A DNA stretch of 64,000 nucleotides from Xylaria sp. FL1777 (lineage: Eukaryota > Ascomycota > Sordariomycetes > Xylariales > Xylariaceae), in assembly GCA_022578965.1 (NCBI GenBank), contig MU400577.1:124001-188000 (forward strand), read 5' to 3'. Within the stretch, counting starts at the first letter, position 1. Each line of letters opens with the position of its first letter. Below the pieces are notes generated by a model that was not told the DNA's origin, ran no database searches, and worked only from the letters and a program-made list of their open reading frames with translations. Position numbers and translations under genes: made by a program. Of the stretch, positions 33,673 through 46,430 are shown in pieces.

Positions 33673-36600
33673 TCAGGGTTTGACGGTTGGCCGGGGTGTA
33701 GGTTCGTCCCTCGAGCTGCCTCTTGTGCTTGCAGCGGGGCGAGGTGTTTGATCGGGATCTTCAGTTCCAACGACCGGAGTACTCTCTGGGGTCGATTGAG
33801 TCACCGATCTCGGTGATTTAGCACCGGGAATGTGTAACGGTCCTACTTCATCTGACGGAGTGACAACTTGAGTAATAGGTTCCGTTGTGCTATCAGATGC
33901 AACTGCAACACTGTCATGACTATTAGCCCTCATCATTTCAATACCCAGCTTTGAACTCGGGAGCAAGGGTTTGACGCGTGGACCACGATCTCGAGAAGTT
34001 CCTATCTCCTCATCCTCATCATCTGCCGAGTCACTGGCTTCCATCCTTCGTCTCTCTAGGTGCTCACGCCTTGACTTAAGTTTCTCCAATGATTGATGTG
34101 GAGTCGACATCCTTTGCCCTTCCATTTGCCCAGGTGCTGACTGTTGAGACACTAACGATATTGGTGCTTTAGCTGCTGAGCCTGAAATGACTTCTTCGGT
34201 ATTGATCCCAAGTCCTGCTTCATCGCCCCAATCGCCCGTCGCTTTACGAGACACGACAATTGGTATGTCATCGGTAGCCACTGATTCCGAGTCACCAAAT
34301 AGGCTAGAACTGATCGAGTCTTCTCTACTAGATCCACGAAAACTACTGCTTCCGGGATGGCCATAGCCAGAAGATCCCGAGGTCGGGCTATCCTCTAGGC
34401 GCGCACTGATGGGCTTAAGGGCAGAAATGGGATTTGGAGTAGCTATCCCTTGACTCTGGCTGGGGGTCGGCGGTTTCCATTGACACAAGTTGGAGATAAC
34501 TTCAATCAACTTTGAAGAACTGATAGGCTTTTCAACGAGCGAGTCAAAGTAATGCGGGGCTTGTAGCTCCTTTAAATAAGCTGTGATAGCGACAATAGGT
34601 GTATGGGCATTAACGTTCTTGACCTCGCGGACCATACGGGCGATATCGCTTCCACTAATTCCCGGTAGTTTGAACTCAGTAAAGATGATGTCAAATTTGA
34701 TCTCGCCGGCAGCATATCGAAGGGCATCCGAACCAGTAGATGCGGAGATAGTACGACAACGGAGTTTTTCTAGAAGCTTTTCCATAATCATGCGCGAGAC
34801 AGGGTGATCTTCACAGATGAGAACGTCTAGAGAGCGGAAGGTTGGGCTATCGAGCATGATTGCAGACATCCGCCGTGAAGATTGGCGACGGCGTTGGACC
34901 TTGAGCAAGGCGTTCGCTCTTTCACTGCTCTCATTGTCCGATGAGGATGGGGACATGTCAAACACCTGGCTTCTGCGATTTCGGTGATGAGCTAGAAGCT
35001 CCGATGCCACTGGACTGCCTTCTTGGGAGCCAACAGTCAAGGATCGCGAACGCGTTGATGATCCACTAGCTTGTCTCGGCGTGGCAACTAACTTCTGTGG
35101 GGAGATTGACAACGGAGGGGGGGCCCCTTTGCCTTTAGAAGCTGACACTGCCGTGACGCTTGTCGATTTTTGAAGGCTGGGAGCCGATTTTGGAACATCA
35201 AAGAAACTGCCAGGCTGTAAAGAACCTGCTCCTGATTGTTGAGAAAAGTTCGACGCATTGCTTGAGGCCTTCCGCCGGCCCTCTGGGCCTGGTCCTGCGT
35301 GGAAAGAGACCAAAAGTGGAGAAGATGGTTGTGAGGCTCGACTTGGAGATGAGTTAGCATGACTGGTAGCTGAGGGCGAGGCTGGACGCTGCGACGCTGA
35401 GGCTTTGGCGTTAGATAAGCTCCTTTGCACAGGCATTGACATAACTGGGCTACCCTCAAGGGGAGGAAAAGGGGTTGTGCTACTGTGGGAGCTAGAGCTG
35501 TTGGGACTTATGGGGGCCCTATTCTGGGCTGCCAGTGCCTGAGCCTTTAATTGCTGGATAACATCCTTATTAGCTTTCTCAAGGACCGTAAGGTTTTTGA
35601 AAGCAAAAGAACCGAAGTCATCGGAGGGTACAGGCTCGCTTGTTCGACGGCTCTTGAGATCTCGAATGTGCGGAGGTATGTGAAGTGGCATCAAGCCGCG
35701 TTTGATCTGGTTCACCTGAATCTGAGATCTGGGCCGAGATAGGGCGTCATGCGGTCGATCAGGATAGTCCGGGGTTGATGCAGTTGGTGGAGATGCCTGA
35801 TCCTCTATTTCCTCAGTAAATGACTGTAGCGTAGCGCCACGTGAATCGAAGTATTCTGTGTCTTCAGGATTCTCTGGCTGAGGAACAAACTGCGCCTCGT
35901 CTTCTAACAACGTATCCCAATTCACACCAGCGAACCATGGATGGTTACGGATCTCTTCGCCACCAGAAGCAAATTTTTCTTCCAGATTCTTCCCTAGCCT
36001 CTGTTGGGGGTCAACGCACAGCAGTTGGTTGATTAGATCTTTAGCTTCGGGCGAAATCATTTCTTCATCATCGGGCCATTCGATCCTACGGGCTAATATG
36101 TTTTCAAAAACCTGTTCGGCCTCGCTTGCATGGAACGGGGGAAACCCGTAAAGGAATTCGAACATGATGCAGCCTACAGACCACCAATCGCTGCTTTGAT
36201 CTTGTAGCCCACCGCTGATGGTTTCCGGGGCAAGATAATCAGGCGTTCCGACAAACCTTCGGTTGGTATCTTGCGGATCAAATAGAGCCATATGAGGAGG
36301 CATCATACTCGACTGAGGCGGTGTGCTGCGATGCGCCTCGCTGCTTTGACTGCCTGTCTGGTGAGAGGAAGATAAATCAGGAGAGCCGGCCCCTTCACTT
36401 CCTTCATCGTGTGGGGAACGAACGCTAGACTGTGTTGACTGGCTCGAGGGAAGGTCGTTGAGAGAGAAATTCGAAAGCATATGTGTGAGAGTCTCGCTGC
36501 CACCGCTATCACTTCGTTGGCCAGATATTCGACGAGGCTCCTGGGAGACATGGGACAAATTGAAATAGGAAGGCTGCCCAAGGCTGCTGTCTGGAAATAT

Positions 36601-39369
36601 CTGAGGCGTGGCACTTGGAGAATGGTGAGAGCCATGTAGATCAAGCGAGGCGGATCGAGAAGATGCAACAGATGTCGAACGTGCAAAGGGGCCAGTTTTG
36701 AGAAGATCTGGAGGTTTATCTGAAGCTGCGCTGTTGAGGGCTCGCTTTTGACGACCTATAAGACCCATACGTGAAAGTCCAAAATCCGTCAATTTGAGAT
36801 GACCTTTCTGGTCGATTAGAAGATTATCAGGTTTCAAATCCCGATGAATGATGCCACGACTATGCAGATGCTCGACTCCTAGGATTACTTCGCCGAGATA
36901 CTTCTTTACCCAATCCTCGGGTAACCCGCCTAAGACTTTGACGAGAGAAGCACAGTCGCCACCATTTAGATATTCCATAACGAGGTACAAGTAATCTTTA
37001 CTTGAGAAGGTCCAGTATAGCTTTGCCACAAAGTCACTCTCACCCTGCCACATCATGATAGCTCGTTCAGCTTTCACATTAGTGACTTGGTTTTTCGCAA
37101 CCATGTCTGCCTTCTTTAAAACCTTGATCGCGAAGTATTCGCCAGTAGACTTCTTTTTGGATAAATAAACGCTCCCGAAAGCACCCTTGCTGATAGGCTT
37201 TATAACTTCGAAGTCTTTGATCGAAGGAGGGACTGCTCGTGCCAGCGGCGGGGGATTAGAGGCACTCAACCGAGGCGAGGTCGGCCGAGCGTGGAAATCC
37301 GATAACGCTGTAGACGACTGCCGACGATGATGAGGAATCATCGCGGGTGAGTTGAACTCACTATGCGGGAGCATAGGAGAAGCCTCCGGGGAAACAACGC
37401 CCTCTTGATTGAATTGGAGGTTACGCGGTTTCGATATCCTTAGAGGAGACGAGGGTTGAGTACCTCTGGAAGGTGACTCTTGTCGGTGTGGCGAAGAGGT
37501 ACTTGTGAGGATCAGACTGCGCCTGTTCTGCTGTCGAGAGCTGGCGCCGCGCCGTAGACCGCCAAACTCGGAGATGGGGGAATCAGTGCGAGGCGCGGGC
37601 CTAGAGACAACCGAAGTAGACCTACCACTACCATCACTATCTCCAGTATCACTTTCAAGGAGCATAGAGCCTCGGCGGGAGTCTCGAGGATGGCCCAAAA
37701 CCCCTAAAGCGTCCCGATGTGACTTGGGTGTAAGACATTCTCTAGGGCTGCTGGACCTAGTTGATTCGATAGTAGTTGACAGATTTTTCCCCTTCTCATT
37801 AAGTTCCATGTTCTTTAGGGCGAGTGTTAATGATGAAGCAGTCTCGAAAGGTCCATGCTCCACGCTCTCTTCTGTTGTTGTTTCCGGACCCGTTTCTTCT
37901 TCCAATTCGTCCTCCTCGGTTTCTTCGTCATCGCTAGAATCACTGAGGCCAGCCGCTATACGAGAAGCTTTGCGTATTGCTTCATCGATGCAGTCTTGAA
38001 CAAGAACAGCAAACTCGACCCGTATGCGTTCAGAGTATTCAATGATTCTACGATGACGAAAAACGGCTTCCACCTTGTCCTTCGCTACTCTTTCCGTATC
38101 CGCACACAGGAGGGCCAAACCTTGTTCTTGCTCAACTGTATTTGACCCAGGTGATTGCCACTGGAGCACTTGCGAAATGCGGGACTCTGACTGAGGGGAC
38201 TGTGTTCGGAGCTCACCCGAGCCTTGTGACACAGTTTCTTTAATTGCAGGGGGACTGATCTCCATAGCTGTATCACAGAGGTCGAGGAGGAGTTCGACAA
38301 TCCGAGCTTGTGGTCGTCGAACAGCAAATGATCGCGACCGAGAATGCCCAAATCCAGTAGACCTATCTCTGGACGACGGCGTAGGGGATGCCCCACCGGG
38401 AGACGATGTGCTGGAAGTTGGGCCAATGGGTTGGCCTTTGTATTCGGCGATTGGTAGTGAAGAAAGGTCCGACAATTGACGGCTCTTGCGAGCTTCGAGC
38501 GCGTCAAGTACTTTAACGATAGCGTGCCGGTGTTCGGTTAGGCTCTCCTGTGCCATTTGAACGTCCATCTCGGCTCGGTGCTCTTGCAGGCAAAGATCTG
38601 TGTGCTTTTCAAACCACCAAGATGGAATTTGGCGCTCACAGATCCTACAGAGAACCGGTGTTGGTGCAGGCGGCTGGTTGACAGGGTCGTCTTGGCCCGA
38701 CTCGGCCAGTTGCGTCAAGTAACTAGCAAGGATTTCTGCTCCTGAGCCAAGAGACTCCACGATTAAGGAGGGGAGATCGATCTTGATCTCACGAGGTGGA
38801 ACCCACGGACGTATCATCCACATAGTCTAGCACTACAGTTAGATGATTCACGAAGGACAATACTATCAGCTGGTTCTTACATGACTTTCGCCACCCGTAG
38901 CACGATCGTAAACCATAATGCCCTGGGCCTCCAATTCGATCGATACAGGTTCCGAGTCCCCAGACTCAGGTTCCTTCACAGCTTCAGCCGTGTACAGCTT
39001 AGACATAGGCCCAAGGCAGACAGTGAAGCGGATGTACTGACTGCGGGAGTCGTCCTTCCTCATCGAGTCGATGGCATCGGTGAACGCATTTTTGTCCTCG
39101 CTGACGATGAGGTCGGCGATAGGGCGGTTCTCGACGGTACTTGGCTGTGTACCAATCACGTCAACCCAAGACGGGCTAACCCACTTAATCGAGGCGTCGA
39201 GGTTGATGTCGACAATGATGTTCAGGGTCTGCTCGGCGGCCTCGCGAAGCTCCTTTCGCTCCTCCTTAATATTTTCACTCAGCGACCTCTCCATCATGGC
39301 AGTGCCAATAGCCTGGGCGCGGAGAGAGGTGACGGCGGGAGGCGCCAACTTGTTCAGATCGAGCTCCAT
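33673..39369 (-). CDS. rim15: Rim15-type PAS/zinc-finger/Ser-Thr kinase with receiver domain
   Basis: Orthologue of yeast Rim15 (S. pombe Cek1/Ppk31 group), a kinase that drives entry into quiescence and stress responses below TOR and PKA. Exons are 39369-38881 and 38826-33673, in phase, 1880 aa. Domains in order: a PAS-like region in exon 1 (residues 35-160; IIVDINLDASIKWVSPSWVD); a C2HC finger at about 222-242 (CRICERQIPSWWFEKHTDLC); and the kinase from about 700 to 1130, with glycine loop ISKGAFGSVYL, catalytic HRDLKPDN, DFG and GTPDYLAPET. A Ser-rich insert of about 170 residues separates DFG from APE. A receiver domain follows at about 1495-1612 (LDVLICEDHPVSRMIMEKLL). Its usual phospho-Asp position reads Glu (FTEFKLPG, residue 1547). 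Start chosen at MELDLNKLAPP; an in-frame ATG 24 nt upstream is possible. Confidence 0.95.
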
Positions 39370-39481
39370 GGTTGAAAGAGGCAGACAGAGCACTCAATTG
39401 CGCGCTGGCAACATCGGGCAAACGTGATCCTCCCCGTGGACAAGGTGTAGGGAGGCTACGGGGGGTGCGAACGCGTAGTCG

Positions 39482-39509
39482 GACGTCAGACGTCAGACGT
39501 CAGACGTCA
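39482..39509. promoter_or_regulatory. four tandem GACGTCA units upstream of RIM15
   Basis: Four perfect 7-bp GACGTCA units lie head to tail, 113-140 bp upstream of the RIM15 start codon. Each carries ACGTCA, the core of a CRE half-site, and differs from the full TGACGTCA by one base. They could bind an ATF/CREB-type bZIP factor such as Atf1. That role is inferred from motif and position only. Confidence 0.55.
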
Positions 39510-42500
39510 GAGGTGGTTCGTTCGCGTTGAGTGCAAATCAGGGTTCTATAAGTCGACACAATGCAGAGAGCCAGGTGGGCTGGCGGGGAGCCAGAGTCAG
39601 CAGCTGGCAGGAGCCCGAGACATGACGGGAGTTGACGGTGCGCAAGGGCGGTACAGAGATAGGCCGTGGTCGCCTGAGCCGGTTGATCGAGGGCGAGACG
39701 GCCTGATCCCGCGTCGAGAGCTCTCGCCCAGACCGTATCGTGGGGAGTTCGGTGCAGTGTGCAGTTCCTACGAGAGCAAATCGACAAGGCGGTCCTTTAA
39801 CGAGGCGATTGGCAGGGACGGAGAGGGGGAGGTCGAAGGAGAAGGAGGTTGCACGGCCAGAGAGCGACAATGGTCAACTTGGCGAACACAGGTTGAATTG
39901 CAAGGTTGCTGTCAGTCTCACGGTGGGAGGAAGTCAGGAATGTCCGGGGGGGTTGAAGAGCCGGTAGGTCGGAGAGGTGAGGTGAAGGGAATTGGTGATG
40001 CTTAGCTGGTGCACTGTGGGGGCTTTGGCGTGGTGGAGGTACTTAGTTTAGGTGGTATGTGTGGTATGTATACTTGGGTTGTTTAGGTACCTACCGTACT
40101 CTACCTACCTTGCTCTACGCAGCACGTCTCGTGCTCAAACGCTCTTTCTACACGAACAAAAACATCAGATGGTACAAAGACCAAAAACAGACGGTCAGGT
40201 GTCCAGTCCCCGTTTCCTCGTGCAGGAACACTACGCGCGCTAGGTAACCGTTCCCTAGGTAGGCCATCATTCGGGGAACAAAGGTCCCGGCCCCGCGCCT
40301 ACCAGTCGGCCCCCTTCTCTTTCACTGTGCCGTATGAGGCCAGAAAGAGTCGAATGCATATCGCAGGGGACCAGGAAACCGTGGAAACAACAAGACTGTA
40401 TTTTTAAGCTTAATGTTGCAGGAATTGGGGTATTTTTAGGTACTATACACTAAGTACCCAGGTATGTCGAGACTCAAGCTTTAGCTACATCACCCTAAAC
40501 AATTTTCGAGAACTCTGTCTCTATACGTGTAGTGTATTACCCCATCAACAATTACAATTACAATTTTAAGAACTAAACTCAACCCATCTAACGTCAATAC
40601 CTATATCATTGCTTTTCAAGGAGATGGCAATCGAAACGTTTCAATTGGATTCAGCATGTTCTCAGAACCTACGCAGATCTAACTTTTGTGCCATTGTACC
40701 TAGTGTATGTGTATCTGTATGCGTAGGTATCCAACTACAAAGCAAACCGGCAACCATTAGGTAATTAGAGCGGCATGCACCATGCTAACTAACAAGCTTA
40801 TCAATATCCATACATTAGGTATCCTATTTTGTTTCATGCTGTCCAGACTCAACACTTCAGAATTGGAACGCTCACAGTATTTGCTATCACGCCTACGCCA
40901 CCAGTACACGTGTAGGCAGTTTAGACATGACGGCTTACCAAACAACAATGTAGCGTAAGTAATGGCATAATGCTCTACCTATATCAGCACAGGGATAGAA
41001 CAGCCGAGCTATTTCTCCTTTGTCCAATCCTTTGCGTCCCCATACCTAGCATAATCAAGGAAGACTAAGGCATAGCTTACCAACCTAGGCGGTTCGCTTG
41101 GGCCAATGGGAACATTCACCAGTTAAAAGGCGAGAGGGCGGATGGTACCGGACGGGTCGCCGTCTTGCTTAACGAGTTACGAAGATTGGTGCATGATACA
41201 GCCGCCACATACACACACATACAGGCTACCCTCCTGCTCTCGCATATGCTCGTTTACATTGGTCTCTTTCAGATGAATAAATCAATCAAATAAACAATTT
41301 CTTAAGGAGAAAATAATGGGGGAGAACCCACGTAGTATAGATGGCTCTTCGTGAAGTTTTGATATTCAAATGTACAACTATACCTCTGTTTGCACATACA
41401 ATCAAACACTAGGTATACTTACTTAAAGCCGTTATAAGCACTAGTTGGCTAATTCAAGACATTAACCCCATGTCTCACACACCGCGTACTAAGCAAGGAT
41501 ATACAGTTTACCCTAGTGTCTGTAGATGCCGGAGTGTTGTGATAACTAGCGAGGCCAGAAAATAAAATACCTAGGTGTGAGTAGTAAACACCCCTACACC
41601 TCCACGGTTATTTGTATGCATCCTCTCTTTAACGGGATATGTACAAGCAAATCCCTATAGCAACAGCCACTCACTACGTCAATGGTATGACCGGTAATCG
41701 ATATTGATATTAATATCCTACAGTAGGTAGGTAGGGGAACTATAATCTCTTTATGTCGCCTTTCTTGGGTTCACCTAGAGAACCATCTACCTATTACTGG
41801 CTTGACCCCAAACTCTTAATCACACCAAAGCTTTCCCTTACGTCTTAGTCTAGAACGAGAGGACCAAAGTTGGGGTTGCAACACATTAGCGCATCCTTTT
41901 CCGTTGTGATGGTATACCTAGGTACAGTAGTTGATGCCCAGACACACCTGACTCGCCCAGCAAACTGCCGCTTAATACGTACTGCGCAGGTAGTGGATGG
42001 AACATATACAGAACCAGGCTGTTATCTTGCCAATTATGCCCAGAACCGGTGGGATATACCGGATACTACCTTGGTAGGCATGTTGGCTTGAGCCGTGCAG
42101 GCTTCTACTTTTAGGTAGGTGTCAAGTAAGCATATATGGCTCAATGCGGCCATATGCACATATTGTGTAGGTATACGTATACTCAGTGCTATATTTGAAG
42201 TAAGTGATAAGACTTTCATCCTACGCATAGGTTAGTGTACTTGATCCTCGTCATCTCGAGCATGGCTTGCATGTCAGCAATGCACCTCTGATCACGAACG
42301 AGGGGGGAGGCGGTCAGACAGACAAGACGTCAGTGGACGGGATATCTGTGATAGCCCACGGATATTGCCTCAATGTCGCGCAAGTCAATTGGCAGAGGAT
42401 TGTACATCACCGTATGCTGATCTGGCAACCGGGAGCTCTGATCAGACACTGATAGACAGTGACATAGCGGTAAAGGAGGAATGGGAGAAGACAAAAAGAC

Positions 42501-45500
42501 CCATCGAATTTCGAGAGTCTGTCGAGAGACACTAAACGGCATCGGCCGATGACCATTCCACGACCAGCAGTTTCCATCGCCCCACCAAAATAAGTCTTCC
42601 TACCTTTGCTCTCTACAGCCCATCAACTGCTCATCATCTGCTTCTCCGAAGGCCAATGCCAGCCGATGCGGCAATGCATCTCACTCGTGCCCTTGCGCCA
42701 TCAGCCAATCCTCATGCGCTTCTCGACGGGATATCCACAGCCAGTGTCGCAGACAAGCCAGACACATCTATCGTCGTCCCATTGACCACTGGGAACCTCT
42801 GGTTCCTACACCCATTGTCAAGAGTACAGGGAAGGTGACGAGCCATCCTACACGGTTGATCCTCGCTAAGCCAAGCAGTCCCCCGGTGATCGTGTTACTC
42901 ATCGTGTCACTGATCGTACACCATCTCTCCCCACAATATCGTTGAGATCGCAGGCTTTGTGACGATCTCGAGATGTTCAGCTGATCCATTCCAGCCGAGC
43001 TGCTCATACATGCAGTGCAAGATATACGCAGTATGAATAGGTATGTAAAACAGTTTTGAGGGAAAGGTCGGCTGATTCGCATTAATTAATGCACCTAGAA
43101 GTAGTACATTGTTGATCCGGACGGATGATGTCACGGCCCAGGTCAAGTAACCAGCGTGAAAATCGGTGTTGCCTGTGCTACCTTAGCCGTCACACAGATT
43201 GGCATTCCAACAGAGTCTCAGTATCACATGAGATGAGGGGCGATGCTTGGGTCAAGCATTAGATCTCGCAGCCAAAGACTGTGATGTCGCCATCGCCTTC
43301 ATCACACGTGTGCCACTTAACTAAATGGTCGATTTTTTTTCCCGTGAACCACGGAACCTTTTCGTGATACCTATCCCATTAGCTATCAACTACAAGAAGA
43401 TAGGAAAGATTGGTCCACACTACATCGCAGGTGGTGTGCACTAATCGAAGGAATCTGCAGTCCTTCCAATGGACGCTTCCGGAGCTGGAACCGCTGTCCC
43501 TGTACGATGCACCCCAGAGTTGTACGCAGTAGTGTAGACGCGTTTCCTTTGCAGTCTGGTGCAGGGTTTGGCTATCCTTGAACGTCAAGATGCATGACCA
43601 AGTCAAAGCGTCAAGAGGCGAACCGCGGATTTAGGCAAAACGCGTCTTGGTCTCCATCAATGACTACAGTGTTACCGGTGCCGGTGAGCTCCGCCAAGCT
43701 GACTCTAGGATAAAGTTCTCCGCACGTCGGGACATACCTATAGAAGTTATTATCGTATGGGCGAGAAATGGTGTTGTTCTGTCTTCAGTGGCCTCGGGCT
43801 TCGTTGCAGTACACTAATTGATCACTCGTTAAGATCACCATTCTGTTTTTTCTTCTCTTGTTTTCGAACCATTGTCTCCTGTCAATACATCGCCTTGAAG
43901 TCATATACCCAATTCGATGGATGCCTGTGACGGATGGCCCAGAGGAAGACGACAGACCACAGCGTAGAGTGATGCCCATAAGTGCCCTAGTAATAGACGG
44001 AAGCCTCGTGACCTTCTATATGTCTGGTACGTGCTTTGAGGAATGGATGTTGTGCTGGTATGGAATCGTCAATTCATAGCTCACCATCAGGGAGTGAGCC
44101 TTGCACCAGTATTGCCCAGCTGCGATGAAGTCCTTCCGTTTATGGATAAAGATGCAGTCACTCTAGACAGACATCTATCTTTGCACGGCAGCTGCAGCTC
44201 TGCAGGCTTCTTCCACGTGAGTCTAGTAAACTCACTGAAGCTAGTCGACCCCTCCTAATGTCAGTATGTGTGCAACTTCCAACTCATACTTAACATCACC
44301 GTCCACAACGCACATGTTAGCCACCGATGTCCATTACCCGGGACACACCGAAGTTTCTTCCGGTTATTCATCTGCCGCCTCGTTGGCCGCCGTGTTTTCG
44401 AGGATTATCTAGCCTAGGAAAGGAATGAGTCAGAGCAAAACCCTCGTGAACCATCTAGCCCGCAAGGCGGAGGCTTATATCACGTGGGGGTCAACCAAGG
44501 CAGCAGGGCCCGAGACGGCAATGACAGCTTCGCAACGGTATCTTCGATGCAGGGTAAGGTGTTGCCTTATTGACATTGGCATCAATGAAGGTCTAGGAAG
44601 TCACCCAGATGCTTCGCTGGGTAGTATATGCGTCATCAGAGGGTGACTGATTCGGAGCGAATATCATCTGTAGGCGCCTAAATGATCAGGCCCATCGTGC
44701 AATTCCGAATAGAGTGCTCACGAATAGAGTAGAATGAGGCTTCTTAAGCCGTGTAACGGTCGGTATGACCTCCTTTCGGTCGCGACGTGGAGCTCTTCTT
44801 ACACTCAGGAGCTCCAACATTGAGCAGGCATCATAGGATATGTTGTAAGCGTCACGTACGATACACGCACGATTTTATCTCTTCTGCGTTGTGAAAATGC
44901 TTGGAGGTTTAAATGTTCTTCAATGATATACAGCCTCGTTGCTAATAACCCATAAGAAACGTTAGCATTCAAGATGCCGATTATAAGCTTGTATAGGGGA
45001 GTCAAACCAGCAACTTGAGTTTACTAGACATATTCAATACAGAGAAGAGTCGCGTTCCGAATAAACGGAGGCATAGCCGTGGGTCGTAGTCAGTGGTGAA
45101 ATAAGACCTCATGCCATCAGCGAAGAGAGTTGCAGATAGGCAGAAGCATTGAGTGGCATCAGATCAGTTACTCAAGGCTCAGCTCGAAGTGAAGGCTGTA
45201 GTACCGGTAATCAAAACGGAGAACATAGAAGTAGCCTTATCAATCATGTCTCAGGACACTCGAAACTACTAGCTCTACACCCTACTATGGTTCTAGCGAT
45301 GACACTTACTTAAGCTTACAACATGTTCCGCAGGCATCCCAAAGGTAGATTTACTACTTCTCACGGCTTCGCCCATTCAACATGATTTGGTCCTCCCCCC
45401 CTCCCCCACCCAGCTGGACGATTTAGGTATTATCATTCGTATACGTATAGCTACTAGATAGTAAGACAAAGTCAACATGCAATTCCTTAGAATACCGTAA

Positions 45501-46401
45501 GTCGGCTGGCGTCCAGTCTCGGAATCTATTATTATTCTACACTATCCCTACGACGTACCTAGGGCTTTGCTGACAGGTCGGTATTGTTGACGAACCCCCC
45601 ATGCTCGGTACTCACTAGCCGCAGACATTTTGCCGATCGCAAGCTTATTTTTTTCTCTCCCACTCGTGCTCTCTCAGCTCTGACTGGACGTGTGGTATTC
45701 TAGAAACAGCAGAGAATCATAAAATTACCCTGGTATACGACCCTGCGTTTCCGGCATTTGAGAGAGAGACCCCGTAAGCTTCCTTTCTGGGACTGATGCT
45801 TACTCACCCGAATCTCCCTCGGATGGCCTGTGGGCGCGGCGCAGCCCAACAGCTGGAGTTGGCCGATAGCGCTTTGCTGCTTCCAGCCTGTCGATCCCTT
45901 TCGATAGCCTAGCCAAGGGCATGTCTATCCGCGTTTCAGGATATTCTGGAGAGGAAGCGCATTGAATCTGACTCTGATTTTAGCATGCCGTCAGTAGTGT
46001 AGTGTAGAGAGTTACTATGCTGCAATCCGAGACCCGTTGTTTTCCAACATGCTATTACAGGGTCTTCAATTCTAACTTACCGGTACAATGCGTAGGACTA
46101 CTGTAGATGACTGTATGCATACCGGGTAGGGCTTTGATCAGGCTTGGCTACGGCTTCTAGCAGTAGCCGAAACTTAACCAATCATTTACTACCTACCTAC
46201 TTACCTAAGTAGTCCTGATGTATACCTAGGTAATTGTAAACCCGGCAAACATAAACATTCCGGCATGTGGGATGTACCTACCGTTGATCACTGTTACTAT
46301 TAGTTGCTTTACGAGACTGCAGGCAATGTATACAGAGGGAAGATTCGGTCTGCTTATGCCATACACTATCTACACTTTTTGAGAATTAGTTTGTAAGTAT
46401 G

Positions 46402-46430
46402 CAGCACTTTCAGCACTTTTCAGCACTTTT
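46402..46430 (+). repeat. CAGCACTTT tandem repeat
   Basis: Three consecutive copies of CAGCACTTT, the last two with one extra T. It is an isolated simple repeat in intergenic DNA. Confidence 0.75.

Noticed and set aside
39622..40005. 127-codon plus-strand frame upstream of RIM15
   Set aside because: Composition is Gly/Arg/Glu-rich without domain features. The position fits the RIM15 promoter and leader.
41870..42091. 73-codon frame resembling a small secreted protein
   Set aside because: The frame begins at TTG, not ATG, and the signal-like segment loses its start when only ATG is allowed.
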